A stretch of 64,000 nucleotides of DNA, from contig CAIJXB010000015.1 in NCBI GenBank assembly GCA_903824495.1, positions 62,001 to 126,000 of the forward strand. The letters are read 5' to 3'. This DNA is from an uncultured Chlamydiae bacterium. GTDB lineage: Bacteria > Chlamydiota > Chlamydiia > Chlamydiales > Rhabdochlamydiaceae. Below are positions 43,309-51,975 of this stretch, piece by piece. The number at the start of each line of letters is the position of its first letter. The stretch's first letter is position 1. The translations under genes and the position numbers were made by a program. A model generated the notes under the pieces. That model did no database searches. It was not told the DNA's origin and saw nothing but the letters and a program-made list of their open reading frames with translations.

Positions 43309-44530
43309 CATTAATCACTTTGGGACCTAGTAGAGTCGTTTCCTCTACCGTGAGCTCATATTGATCAATACGGACATTTTCTCCGACTCTTGGAGCATGG
43401 CCAAGAGCAAGCTCCATTGCTTGAGCAAGCGTTTTGGCATGTTTATAGCGAAATTCGATCTGATACTCGCGCTTAAAATCTTCAAGAAGCATGTCTCCTG
43501 GGAAGTCGCGATCAAGGAGCACTTGCTGAACTCTTGGAAAGACTTCTCCTAAAGAGAGCTCTAAACCGTTTGTTTCAAAAAGATCATCGATGATCTCATC
43601 AAGAGTGAGAATTCCAACTGCGGCACCTGAATCATTTAAAATAACAGCAATGCTTTGATTGTTTTTCCGAAACTGCTTTAAGATCTGCAAAATGGATGTA
43701 GACTCTGTGATGAACCAAGGAGATCTTGCATGCTCTCTTACCTTTTTTTCACCGGACAAGCGCAAAAGGTCTCTTAAGTAAACAATAGATACAATGTTCG
43801 CCTCTTTCTTATGAAAGAGCGGAACATAGGGAACATAGCGCTTTTCTACAAGATTTTGTACTTCGGTAAGGGTCGCTTGAGTAGAGAGCTTTGCTACATC
43901 TTTAAGAGGGATCATGAGCTCTTTTGCTGTTTTGTTTTTGAGAGCAAAGATATTTGATAGCACCGTATCAAACTCTTCTGTCTCTTGGCTTAAAAACGTC
44001 TCTTCTCTAGATTCAATCACATGCTGCAGCTCTTCTCTACTCAAATACACTTCACTTGTAAAAGAAGCTCCACAAAGGCGGTTGACCATCTTACAAAGCA
44101 GATCGATCATCCAAACAAACGGTTTGAGAAGGATCGCACAGAAGTAAAGGATAGGAAGTCCTAGCATGATCGCATGCTCTGCATAACGCCGGCCTGCAAA
44201 CATCGGAGCGATCTCTGCAAAGACAAGAACTAAAAAAGCTTGAGTGAGCGGCGCCCAAAAAGGGCTTGCCCCTATCGCTTCATAAAAATGGCGCGAACAC
44301 TCCGATCCTATGAGGAGCGAGGCATTCACCATGATGAGAGTAGTACCAAATAAAAGAGCTGGGTGGTTGAGTAGGTAATGAAGCCAACGAGCGATCTTGG
44401 AGTTTTGACTGATGTAGTATTGAAGGCGCACTTTGTTAAAAGAAACAGCGGCCATTTCCAGCATAGCAAAAAATGACTGGGTCAAAATGCACAAAATTGT
44501 CAGGAAAAGAAACCATTTCCAAGCATCCAA
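43292..44530 (-). CDS. CNNM/HlyC-type membrane protein with CBS domains (second of pair)
   Basis: About 412 residues. The DUF21 transmembrane domain comes first (FLFLTILCILTQSFFAMLEMAAVSF; ILYFCAILLKPFVWMIDLL). A CBS pair follows (KELMIPLKDVAKLSTQATLTEVQNLV; PWFITESTSILQILKQF) with VGILTLDEIIDDLFE, and a CorC/HlyC C-terminal domain (DRDFPGDMLLEDFKREYQIEF). Such proteins are linked to Mg2+/Co2+ transport. The only start that fits is TTG at 44530; AGGAGG at 44545-44550 is rather far away, so the start is uncertain. It follows its paralogue by 5 bases. Confidence 0.82.
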   Translation of the reverse strand: MDAWKWFLFLTILCILTQSFFAMLEMAAVSFNKVRLQYYISQNSKIARWLHYLLNHPALLFGTTLIMVNASLLIGSECSRHFYEAIGASPFWAPLTQAFLVLVFAEIAPMFAGRRYAEHAIMLGLPILYFCAILLKPFVWMIDLLCKMVNRLCGASFTSEVYLSREELQHVIESREETFLSQETEEFDTVLSNIFALKNKTAKELMIPLKDVAKLSTQATLTEVQNLVEKRYVPYVPLFHKKEANIVSIVYLRDLLRLSGEKKVREHARSPWFITESTSILQILKQFRKNNQSIAVILNDSGAAVGILTLDEIIDDLFETNGLELSLGEVFPRVQQVLLDRDFPGDMLLEDFKREYQIEFRYKHAKTLAQAMELALGHAPRVGENVRIDQYELTVEETTLLGPKVINVRTLS

Positions 44531-44535
44531 AGTTA

Positions 44536-45807
44536 TTATAATACCCTCCTACCCTCTTTTTTTGATTTCGAAGAAACGAGCTGTCGAATATAAACCCTTC
44601 GCACTCTCGTGTGGTCCGCTGCAAGGACATGGAATAAAAACCCTTGCTCTTGATACTTTGTTCCAGGCTTTGGGATGTCTCCTAGCTTCTCGGTTAACCA
44701 TCCACCGATTGTGACCATGTTATTTTCTGTTTCAAGACACACATCAAATACCTCTTCAAACTCAGAAAGCTCAAACTTCCCGCTGGCGATGATAACTCCG
44801 GCTTCCGCTCTTGTATAAGAGGCCTTTTGATCTCGACGGTCCGCAATCTCTCCGATCACCTCTTCAACAAGGTCTTCCACCGAAATAATCCCGGAGATCG
44901 ATCCGTATTCATCAACAACAATAGCAAGAGTTTCATTCTTTTCGTAGCACTGTCTTAAAAGCACATCGGCCTTCATCGTCTCAGGAACAAAATACGGTTT
45001 TTTCGAAATAGCGGCGAGATCTTTAGTTTCATGGACCTGATTTTTATGAAGGAAGAAAATCCGGCTTGAAATGACCCCTATCACTTTATCAAGTCCTCCA
45101 TCACAAAGAGGAATACGGGTGCATTCTTGATCGACAAAAAGATGAATGATGCGAGAAAGAGGCTCTGACAGCTCAAACAAGATCACTTCTTCCCTTGGAC
45201 GCATGAGCTCTTTTACTGTTGACTCTTGTAGATGAAGATAGCCCCTTATGAGTTCTGCTTCTTCAGGATGTAAGATCCCTTGGTCCTTAGAAGCTCTTAA
45301 AGCATGCTGCAGCTCATCAATAGAGATCTCTTTTTCCTTACGTAAAAAGAAAAAGAAAATCGGTACAATCCAACTTGTAATGATAGAGAGCATTTTTCGT
45401 ATAGGAAACAGAATCTTTTGGGTCCAAAAAAGAAGGGGCGCTAAGCGATACGATACTGTAACGTTATTCGGAAGAGCGAGGGATTTGGGGATCATTTCTC
45501 CTAAAATCAGATTGATCGCCAAAGGAACCCCAATATTGAGGAGCCAGCTGCTCTTTTCATGAAATAAGGTAGAGACAACGCTTTGGATGGCAAGACTCAT
45601 CACGATGATAAGGATGATTAAAGTGACTAAAAGCTCTCTTGGATTGGAAAGTAAATAGGCAATCAGCCTCTTTTTGGCATCAGTGCTTCTTTTGAATGCT
45701 TTGATCTGCATAGAGGATAGAGAAAAAAGAGCGGTCTCCGCTCCCGAAAACAAGCTCAAGCTAAAGAGGAAAAAACATAAAAGAAAAACCAAAAATATGG
45801 TTGTCAC
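44536..45807 (-). CDS. CNNM/HlyC-type membrane protein with CBS domains (first of pair)
   Basis: About 423 residues with the same architecture as the next gene: DUF21 domain (FLLCFFLFSLSLFSGAETALFSLSS), CBS region (VKELMRPREEVILFELSEPLSRIIHLF; AIVVDEYGSISGIISVEDLVEEVIGEI) and CorC/HlyC domain (ARAEAGVIIASGKFELSEFEEVF). GTG start at 45807. The GAETALFS motif is the ion-pathway signature of CNNM/CorC. Two adjacent copies match CT256-CT257 in Chlamydia, as I recall. The pair could act as a heterodimer. Confidence 0.85.
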   Translation of the reverse strand: MTTIFLVFLLCFFLFSLSLFSGAETALFSLSSMQIKAFKRSTDAKKRLIAYLLSNPRELLVTLIILIIVMSLAIQSVVSTLFHEKSSWLLNIGVPLAINLILGEMIPKSLALPNNVTVSYRLAPLLFWTQKILFPIRKMLSIITSWIVPIFFFFLRKEKEISIDELQHALRASKDQGILHPEEAELIRGYLHLQESTVKELMRPREEVILFELSEPLSRIIHLFVDQECTRIPLCDGGLDKVIGVISSRIFFLHKNQVHETKDLAAISKKPYFVPETMKADVLLRQCYEKNETLAIVVDEYGSISGIISVEDLVEEVIGEIADRRDQKASYTRAEAGVIIASGKFELSEFEEVFDVCLETENNMVTIGGWLTEKLGDIPKPGTKYQEQGFLFHVLAADHTRVRRVYIRQLVSSKSKKEGRRVL

Positions 45808-45814
45808 AAAGGCT

Positions 45815-46138
45815 TCATTCTTCCGTTTTAAAGTATACTTTCATCTGACCTTCTGGTACCACTCCCAATCTCTTTTTCAAAACCATTTCGATCCAATCTG
45901 CGTCATTTTGACTGTGGATCTGCAGGGCTAAATCTTCTCTTTCTGCAAGAACTACCTGCTTTAAAGATTCAAGCTCCCGGATCTTACCTTTCAAATCAGA
46001 GCAAACATCTGCCTTTTTTTGCATGCCTTGGGAATACAAAATAAAGCAAGCAATCAAAAAAAGCGCCGTCCATCCATAGCGATGGAGAAGAGCTAAGAAT
46101 TTGACACCTTCTTTGATAGCAGCTTTTGACTGTGACAT
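45815..46138 (-). CDS. FtsB/DivIC-like single-pass coiled-coil protein
   Basis: 107 residues: a short cytoplasmic N-terminus, one membrane helix (ALFLIACFILYSQGM, residues 30-44), then a coiled coil (LKGKIRELESLKQVVLAEREDLALQI) ending in VLKKRLGVVPEGQMKVYF. This layout, with the closing 'kk.LGvv..ge..v.f' motif, is that of the septum initiators FtsB and DivIC. Chlamydiae lack FtsZ but keep a reduced divisome, so an FtsQLB-type subunit is plausible. It lies 7 bases before the CNNM pair. FtsL is an alternative. Confidence 0.6.
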   Translation of the reverse strand: MSQSKAAIKEGVKFLALLHRYGWTALFLIACFILYSQGMQKKADVCSDLKGKIRELESLKQVVLAEREDLALQIHSQNDADWIEMVLKKRLGVVPEGQMKVYFKTEE

Positions 46139-46221
46139 GAATCAATCCGACGTGTTAAGACACCCTAAGTCCGATTGTATTCAAACACCGATTTTTCCAC
46201 TATCAAAGAAAGTATAAAGTT

Positions 46222-46791
46222 TTAAGCTATTGGTAGTGTGATATTTACCTGACCCATATACTTGCCACCACGGTCCGCATACGATGTCATGCACATCTCC
46301 GCGCCTCTATAAAACAGAACTTGGGCTAGGCCCTCATTCGCATAAATTTTAGCTGGAAGAGGCGTTGTATTGGAAATCTCTAAGGTAACATATCCTTCCC
46401 ATTCAGGCTCAAAAGGTGTTACATTCACAATGATCCCACATCTTGCGTAGGTGGATTTTCCAATACATACCGTTAACACATCACGAGGGATACGAAAATA
46501 TTCCACACTTCTTGCGAGAGCAAAAGAGTTAGGAGGAATAATGCACTCATCTGTTTTCATAGAAACAAACGCACTATCACTAAAGTTTTTCGGATCAACA
46601 AGCGTGTTGTTCATGTTTGTAAATACCATAAACTCATCGGACACTCTCAAATCATATCCATAGCTTGAAAGTCCGTAGCTGATAACCTTCTCACCTCTTT
46701 CATTATGGCGCACTTGATCTGCCGTAAATGGTTCGATCATTCCATGCTTTAGTGCCATTTCTTTAATCCAACGATCTGCTTGTAAACTCAT
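46222..46791 (-). CDS. dcd: dCTP deaminase
   Basis: About 189 residues, full length. It makes dUTP from dCTP in pyrimidine deoxynucleotide synthesis. Motifs are [17 protein letters not shown], the catalytic stretch CGKS-like [23 protein letters not shown] with the essential Glu in EPEWEG, and LAQVLFYRG. It is divergent from ruvB; the dcd-ruvB neighbourhood matches CT039-CT040 of Chlamydia, as I recall. Confidence 0.94.
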   Translation of the reverse strand: MSLQADRWIKEMALKHGMIEPFTADQVRHNERGEKVISYGLSSYGYDLRVSDEFMVFTNMNNTLVDPKNFSDSAFVSMKTDECIIPPNSFALARSVEYFRIPRDVLTVCIGKSTYARCGIIVNVTPFEPEWEGYVTLEISNTTPLPAKIYANEGLAQVLFYRGAEMCMTSYADRGGKYMGQVNITLPIA

Positions 46792-46805
46792 GAAGTTTCC
46801 TTTTT

Positions 46806-46833
46806 TTGCATTTTTCTATGGTTTAGGTATAGC
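46806..46833 (+). promoter_or_regulatory. Candidate ruvB promoter
   Basis: TTGCAT (46806-46811), 16 bases, TATAGC (46828-46833). The predicted start point near 46840 supports translation from ATG 46908 rather than from 46836. Confidence 0.4.
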
Positions 46834-46907
46834 GCGTGAAATGGTTTTCTTGCTACAGTTTTTACAAGCTACCATTAAAGAGAGAGAGAGGGCCCCGCCC
46901 TTTACCT

Positions 46908-47939
46908 ATGGAAAAACAAGAAAATTACATTGAGTCTACCTGGGCAAAAGTCGATGAAACATTCGAAACGCCTCTTCGTCCCCAGACGCTTGACGATTTT
47001 TCCGGACAAGAAAGCATCAGACAAAGACTTGAAGTATTGATCGGCGCTGCAAAGCAAAGAGGAGATCCTATTTCTCACTGTCTTTTCTATGGTCCTCCTG
47101 GACTTGGAAAAACAACACTTGCAAACATCATTGCTAAATCAATGGGAACCAAGCTCACAATCACATCGGGTCCGATTCTAGAAAAAGCAGGAGATTTAGC
47201 GGGCATCCTCACAAATCTACAAGATGGCGATATTCTTTTCATTGATGAGATCCACAGATTGAACCGCGTCATTGAAGAATACCTCTATCCTGCTATGGAA
47301 GATTTCATGCTCGATCTCATGATCGATAGCGGCCCTAATGCCAGAAGCATCCAAGTCAAACTCAACAAGTTTACCTTGATTGGAGCAACAACAAGAGCTG
47401 GGCTTTTAACAGGCCCTATGAGATCACGCTTTCCGTTTTCCTGCAGACTTGACTACTATACACCCGAGATCTTAATGAAGATCATCATGAGATCTTCTAA
47501 AATCTTACATCTTCCTTTAGAAGAGACTGCAGCATTTGAGATTGCTGTGCGCTCAAGAGGAACTCCCCGTATTTCTAACAACCTACTAAGATGGGTTAGA
47601 GACTTTGCGCAAATGAAAAAAACTAAGGTCGTTGATAAGGATACTGTCGTTTCCGCCCTTGACATGCTAGCCATCGACTTTAAAGGACTTGATGAAATGG
47701 ACAAGAAGATTTTAGAAGTCCTCATCGATCACTATAGCGGAGGCCCTGTTGGCATCAGCACGCTTGCTGTTGCTGTAGGCGAAGAAGCTGAAACTCTTGC
47801 AGAAGTCTATGAACCTTACCTTATCTTACAAGGATTTTTGAAAAGAACTCCAAGAGGCAGAGAGGCGACAGTACACGCCTACTCCCACATTGGACGTCCT
47901 ATCCCTTCCAAATTTAATTCAGGAGAAACATTAGTATGA
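46908..47939 (+). CDS. ruvB: Holliday junction branch-migration ATPase RuvB
   Basis: About 343 residues from ATG 46908, normal length. AAA+ motifs are FYGPPGLGKTTLAN (Walker A), LFIDEIHRLN (Walker B), GATTRAGLLTGPMRSRF (sensor/arginine finger) and the C-terminal winged helix PYLILQGFLKRTPRGREAT. It drives RuvA-bound Holliday junctions. An in-frame frame to 46836 exists but its extra residues are not RuvB-like. Its stop overlaps the next ATG (ATGA). Confidence 0.95.
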   Translation: MEKQENYIESTWAKVDETFETPLRPQTLDDFSGQESIRQRLEVLIGAAKQRGDPISHCLFYGPPGLGKTTLANIIAKSMGTKLTITSGPILEKAGDLAGILTNLQDGDILFIDEIHRLNRVIEEYLYPAMEDFMLDLMIDSGPNARSIQVKLNKFTLIGATTRAGLLTGPMRSRFPFSCRLDYYTPEILMKIIMRSSKILHLPLEETAAFEIAVRSRGTPRISNNLLRWVRDFAQMKKTKVVDKDTVVSALDMLAIDFKGLDEMDKKILEVLIDHYSGGPVGISTLAVAVGEEAETLAEVYEPYLILQGFLKRTPRGREATVHAYSHIGRPIPSKFNSGETLV

Positions 47940-49126
47940 TAATGAAAACCCTTTCCTTCATTCTTATGGCAGCTTTTACAGCTGCCCCATTTACTTCCCC
48001 TCTTTGCGCTAAAGCGGCGGAGTTCCCAACAGATGCGATGCAGAAAGTAAAGCCTGCAACGATCAAAGTTCTGCTTCAAGATGATCAAGACAAACTCCTC
48101 TTGGAAGTCAAAGGTTCCTATAAAGTGTTTTGCCCGCACACCAATGGGATTATTTCTTCTAACTCAGGAGCTAAACGTAGCGTCCTTCAAACACAAAAAT
48201 CAGGACTTTTTTGGGGAGACTCTTTCCCTGGAGCGTTTGGAGTTCGTATCGTTCCGAATAACGGACAAACTTCCATCCTTGTTAACGGCATCCAATATAG
48301 AGGCTGCCTTGAAGTCTACGACATCAATGGGAAACTCCGTGTGATCAATGAAGTCGACATGGAAAACTATCTAAGATCCACTCTTGCAACGCAGTTTACA
48401 GATGTATCTGAGTCTGAAGTTCTAAATGCTCTTGCAATCGTTGCAAGAACAAACGCCTACTTCCAAGTGTACAAGTTCCCAGAAGCTCCTTGGCATGTAA
48501 CGGCTACAGAATCAAACTATCAAGGCTATGGTGCCACACTTCAATACTTGCCTATCGAGCAAGCGATTGAATCAACACGTCACGCTATTTTAACCTACCA
48601 CTCAGAGCCTTTTGCAGCTTCTTGGAGTGAAAATACCGGTGGAAAAACAGCTTCAGTCTCTACTATCTTCAAAGACAACTCCCCCGCTCCTAAAGGGGTC
48701 GCTATCCCTGGAATGGAAGCTGAAAGACTCAAGAGCTCTTGGTCGTTCCAAATGTCCAAGCAAGAGTTTGCAAGCCTTGCAAAACTTGCTAAAGTCTCTA
48801 ACATCTCTGTCTTTTCTGAAAAAGACTCGGGCAAAGTGTACGCTGTGAAGCTTGAAAATGATTCCACAACAAAGACAATGGACTTTTTCACCCTTCAAAA
48901 CATTGTTGGAAAATCAAAGCTCAAAAGCAATGACTTTACAATGGAAATTCTAGACCAATCCATTAAGTTCAAAGGGTTTGGCGTAGGAAATGGCGTAGGA
49001 CTCTGTCTTCATACAGCAAGACTCATGGCCAAACAAGGTCTAGACGCTAAAAAAATTCTTTCTCAATTTTTTAATGACACCCAAGTTGAAAAAGCAAGAA
49101 CGATCCCACAGGGACACAAAATATAA
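47936..49126 (+). CDS. spoIID: SpoIID-type peptidoglycan-acting protein, exported
   Basis: About 396 residues. The signal peptide is KTLSFILMAAFTAAPFTSPLCA. The SpoIID domain includes YRGCLEVYDINGKLRVINEVDMENYLRSTLATQF, NALAIVARTNAYFQ with the catalytic Glu region just before, AVxxT-like HAILTYHSEPFAASWSENTGGKT, and GVGNGVGLCLHTARLMAKQG. SpoIID proteins are lytic transglycosylases that trim peptidoglycan; in chlamydiae they are linked with the transient division-septum wall. Coupled to ruvB by ATGA, as CT040-CT041 in my recollection. Confidence 0.88.
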   Translation: MIMKTLSFILMAAFTAAPFTSPLCAKAAEFPTDAMQKVKPATIKVLLQDDQDKLLLEVKGSYKVFCPHTNGIISSNSGAKRSVLQTQKSGLFWGDSFPGAFGVRIVPNNGQTSILVNGIQYRGCLEVYDINGKLRVINEVDMENYLRSTLATQFTDVSESEVLNALAIVARTNAYFQVYKFPEAPWHVTATESNYQGYGATLQYLPIEQAIESTRHAILTYHSEPFAASWSENTGGKTASVSTIFKDNSPAPKGVAIPGMEAERLKSSWSFQMSKQEFASLAKLAKVSNISVFSEKDSGKVYAVKLENDSTTKTMDFFTLQNIVGKSKLKSNDFTMEILDQSIKFKGFGVGNGVGLCLHTARLMAKQGLDAKKILSQFFNDTQVEKARTIPQGHKI

Positions 49127-49133
49127 GTTATAC

Positions 49134-49170
49134 TTTTAGGACAAGAGAGAGGCTCTCTCTTGTCCTAAAA
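49134..49170. terminator. Perfect 17-bp hairpin after spoIID
   Basis: TTTTAGGACAAGAGAGA (49134-49150) pairs with 49154-49170 over a 3-base loop, eight bases after the spoIID stop. T-run first and A-run last, like the hairpin at 17646. It probably ends the ruvB-spoIID message and shields the SRP RNA gene. Confidence 0.65.
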
Positions 49171-49199
49171 GGTCATTTGCCGTAGACTAGTAAATACTC

Positions 49200-49304
49200 G
49201 AGCCGGGGACTTCTTAAAATGGAAGGGTTCGAACCAGGTCAGGACCGGAAGGTAGCAGCCTTAAGATCTTACTTTTATGTTAAGAATACTCTCCGGTTCT
49301 TTTT
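49200..49304 (+). ncRNA. ffs: Signal recognition particle RNA (4.5S, bacterial small type)
   Basis: The universal SRP domain IV is obvious: AACCAGGTCAGGACCGGAAG followed by GTAGCAGCC at about 49231-49260, with the GGAA tetraloop and the asymmetric internal loop. The ends pair with G-U wobble, GAGCCGGGGA (49200-49209) with TCTCCGGTTC (49290-49299), closing a single long hairpin of about 100 nt. A T-run follows immediately as terminator. It binds Ffh and directs membrane proteins to the translocon. The minus-strand OMP gene ends directly after it. Confidence 0.93.
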
Positions 49305-49305
49305 C

Positions 49306-50280
49306 TTAGAAAGAAAACGTACATCCTACAAAGATTCCATGAACAATCACATAGCCGTTGTTATTAACCTCTAAGGTTGTAGTCCGAGCTGTTGTGTCGA
49401 TTTGATCTGGGGCTAGTGCTAAGCCACAGAAGTAGAGCATATCATATCCAGCATGAAGATCTAAATAGGGAAGAACTCGGTATCCAGTACCAGCAGAGAC
49501 TTCTGCAAAAATGTTCTGCTGCCAATCTTGCTTTGTAAAATTTCGAAGTTCGATGGTTCTATTCTTATCAGCTAAATACGTCTTTACATCGATACGATTG
49601 AGGCCTACCCCTACTTTTCCATCAAGATCCCAGTGAAGCCCTTTCATCGCATTGATCTGAAAAGCAAACCCTAGTTGGATTCCTATCAAATCATTGTATG
49701 TTTTGATATCGTATTCTCCAAAGTTGCTACCAGTAAATGCCGTAATAGAAAATCTCTCTCCTAAATGAGCATAGCGAAGACCTGCGATTCCTGAAAACGC
49801 AAGATACGAGTGACGACTTTCGCTAAAAGCTTTTGCGTAGTTGAGCTCGCCTGTATAGAATTTGGATCTGTAAAACGCCTCGATCTTTTCAAGCTCTAAA
49901 AAGCTCTCTGCAAACGTATGTCTTTTAAACGGGAAGCTTAAGTTACTGATGTTAGATGTGGCTGTTTTAGTGTTTTCCCACTCCCAAAGATACAAAAATC
50001 CAGCTTCATAAGAAGACCTTGGATCTTGCACATAAGAGAGCGCAACATGAAAGCCTGGCTCAAAACCAAAATTAGCTAAATCTTTTACATTCAGAGCTGG
50101 TTTATCTGCGCAGTTTGCGCAGCGAGGCGTGCGAATAGCAATTGTTTGATCTTTCACATGGTATCTTTCCATGTATAAAAAATCCGTAAGAAGGTCCCAA
50201 TGTCCCTCATACTCTGCAAAAGCCATAGATCCGCACATCGTTAACGTAAGAGCTGTGATCTCACCTATTTTTCGCCTCAT
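49306..50280 (-). CDS. Outer-membrane beta-barrel protein (MOMP-like / Lpg1974-like)
   Basis: About 324 residues. The signal peptide is RRKIGEITALTLTMCGSMAFA and mature EYEGHWDLLTDFLYMERYHVKD. Alternating aromatic/hydrophobic strands and a C-terminal Phe after GCTFSF are barrel signatures. The GSNFGEYDIKTYNDLIGIQLGF motif recalls the large-porin families of chlamydiae and Legionella. A CANCADK Cys pair near the N-terminus could form disulfides in the cysteine-linked chlamydial envelope. ATG 50280 has AAGGATA upstream; the longer frame to 50346 lacks support. 33 bases of this gene recur in the abiEii pseudogene. Confidence 0.8.
   Translation of the reverse strand: MRRKIGEITALTLTMCGSMAFAEYEGHWDLLTDFLYMERYHVKDQTIAIRTPRCANCADKPALNVKDLANFGFEPGFHVALSYVQDPRSSYEAGFLYLWEWENTKTATSNISNLSFPFKRHTFAESFLELEKIEAFYRSKFYTGELNYAKAFSESRHSYLAFSGIAGLRYAHLGERFSITAFTGSNFGEYDIKTYNDLIGIQLGFAFQINAMKGLHWDLDGKVGVGLNRIDVKTYLADKNRTIELRNFTKQDWQQNIFAEVSAGTGYRVLPYLDLHAGYDMLYFCGLALAPDQIDTTARTTTLEVNNNGYVIVHGIFVGCTFSF
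49693..49725 (-). repeat. 33-bp stretch shared with the abiEii pseudogene
   Basis: Within the OMP gene, encoding NFGEYDIKTYN. The complement is identical to 26711-26743; identity stops sharply at both ends. Confidence 0.9.
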
Positions 50281-50316
50281 ATGCACAAATATCCTTCCCT
50301 TGAAGTGAAAGATCAG

Positions 50317-50346
50317 ATTAGAGAAGTGAAAAAAAATAGTACACAA
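50317..50346 (-). promoter_or_regulatory. Candidate promoter of the OMP gene
   Basis: On the minus strand TTGTGT (50346-50341), 18 bases, TCTAAT (50322-50317), 36 bases before the ATG at 50280. Confidence 0.4.
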
Positions 50347-50430
50347 AATTCCTGCATTTTCTTGTTTGAATATAAACAGATGCCCCTATAACCTCTTCAT
50401 CTTAACATCAACTTAACACGAGTGATTATT

Positions 50431-51183
50431 ATGCTAACTTCTTCCCTCCTTCATAATTCAGCAAGACAGATTTCTCAATCTCTCCCCTCTTTGCAAATGT
50501 GGATGCGGCATGCTTCAAGTAAACGCTTCGAACCCGTGACCATTCCTTATGAAGCTTTGCCAAAGGTCTCTCAAACTTACATAAGAAACTTAGAAGTCTC
50601 GCAGCGGGCTGTCGATACGAGCACTTTGTTGTCATTGGGGACGTGGTCTTACATTGCGTATCAACAGCCCCCTGTTTCAACTATGCTATTTCTAGGGATC
50701 GGAACTTTACTTCCTCTATTTTTCACCACTAACAAACAAACGATTATCGATCAATTGATGACTGAGATCCCTTCTCTTTCAACAAATGCTAAGATTCAAA
50801 AAAAAATCAATCAACTCATGAAAGCTCCTTATATTTCGATCGATGTGCAAGGACGGGAGATTACAGTATCACCTGTTCTCAATGGCGATAAAATCTACGC
50901 TAACGAAATCGTCATCCCCTCTCACATGTTAAATCCAGAAATCAGCTCGATGCGTGAAGTTTTAGCAAATGCTAAAACCCCAGAGGAAGCCATCTCTGCC
51001 GCCATCTTGTCGAAGTATCTACAAGGGGAGAAAAACCCCTTAATGAATTGGCCTAAAACTTCCCGAATGTCTATTTGGATCGGCAAGAACTATCTTATTT
51101 TAGATCGAGAGTATGCTACGCGTCTTGAGACTATTAAAGTCGGAGACTGGAAAGGGCACCCCGATTTTCCACAGTACAATTAA
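50431..51183 (+). CDS. Orphan membrane protein with mitochondrial-presequence-like N-terminus
   Basis: About 250 residues, not recognised. The first 35 or so residues (LTSSLLHNSARQISQSLPSL, then MWMRHASSKRF) have no acidic residue and are rich in Ser, Leu, Arg, the composition of a mitochondrial targeting sequence. Two hydrophobic stretches follow (TLLSLGTWSYIAYQ and VSTMLFLGIGTLLPLFF, about 63-95). The remainder is soluble (AKIQKKINQLMKAPYISIDVQGREI). A GTG at 50422 is an alternative start. It is divergent from the OMP gene. A host-mitochondrial destination is a guess from composition only. Confidence 0.55.
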   Translation: MLTSSLLHNSARQISQSLPSLQMWMRHASSKRFEPVTIPYEALPKVSQTYIRNLEVSQRAVDTSTLLSLGTWSYIAYQQPPVSTMLFLGIGTLLPLFFTTNKQTIIDQLMTEIPSLSTNAKIQKKINQLMKAPYISIDVQGREITVSPVLNGDKIYANEIVIPSHMLNPEISSMREVLANAKTPEEAISAAILSKYLQGEKNPLMNWPKTSRMSIWIGKNYLILDREYATRLETIKVGDWKGHPDFPQYN

Positions 51184-51318
51184 TACAAAAAAACCCTTGA
51201 AATATCCCGAATATAATGATCGACATTTTCAAGATGAAAGCCAGACAACACCTCGCAAGAAGTTATACTCACTTATTAGCGGTTTCAGCTATAATTGTGT
51301 AAACTTAGGTATAACTGC

Positions 51319-51792
51319 ATGTATTTGGCTCACACATTCTCCCAAGGCCCTAAAATCGCTGTCCACTTCATCACAAAACCTGATGGGAACATCCGCGTGC
51401 GCCTGCTTAAAAGTGAAGAGTTTACCGTTTCTTTTTTTGCTAAACTACCCTCTACCTTTCAAGAGGAAGTAATGCAGTGGCTTTTAGCTTATTCAGGAAA
51501 GACTTCTTTACCTCTATTAAATCTGCCTAGGCAAATCCTGCCTCCCTTCTCTAATAAAGTGCTGGATACGATGATAGAAATCCCCTTTGGCAAGACCTTG
51601 AGCTATGGGGAAATTGCAGAAAAGGCAGGAAGCGCTGGAGCTTCCAGGGCTGTAGGAACTATTTGCCGATTGAACGACTTTCCGCTCTTCATTCCCTGCC
51701 ATAGAGTCCTACCTAAAACAGGGGGCATTGGAAACTATGCCTTTGGAATCCCTATGAAAGATACTCTTTTAAAGTTTGAAGGAGTGATCTAA
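51319..51792 (+). CDS. ogt: Methylated-DNA-protein-cysteine methyltransferase (Ogt/MGMT)
   Basis: About 157 residues. The C-terminal DNA-binding and active-site domain is complete: IPFGKTLSYGEIAEKAGSAGASRAVGTICRLNDFPLFIPCHRVL. The acceptor Cys lies in PCHR (about residue 125) with the Asn hinge before it. It repairs O6-alkylguanine by suicidal transfer. The N-terminal domain is short. ATG 51319 is preceded by TATAAT at 51290-51295, a possible -10 without a good -35. The last residue block GVI closes the protein with no extra domain. Confidence 0.9.
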   Translation: MYLAHTFSQGPKIAVHFITKPDGNIRVRLLKSEEFTVSFFAKLPSTFQEEVMQWLLAYSGKTSLPLLNLPRQILPPFSNKVLDTMIEIPFGKTLSYGEIAEKAGSAGASRAVGTICRLNDFPLFIPCHRVLPKTGGIGNYAFGIPMKDTLLKFEGVI

Positions 51793-51917
51793 ACCGCTCA
51801 AACCTATCCAACAGCCAGCAATTCATCTCTTCCATCTCATTCTTTACCATAAAAGCCACCCCTTAATCAACAAGCACTTACCAATAAAAACACAAATAAT
51901 TCTCATTATTTCAAAGA

Positions 51918-51933
51918 TTGGCACAAATACTGC
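51918..51933 (+). promoter_or_regulatory. Candidate sigma54 (-24/-12) promoter
   Basis: TTGGCACAAATACTGC: the -24 element TTGGCAC is perfect and the -12 element CTGC differs by one base from TTGC. The invariant GG and GC are at the correct 12-base distance. It lies 42 bases before the ATG of the small coiled-coil gene, which has AAGGGG upstream. Confidence 0.6.
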
Positions 51934-51975
51934 GTACTATATCAAGCACCAGCACACATTAAGGGGAATTATTTT

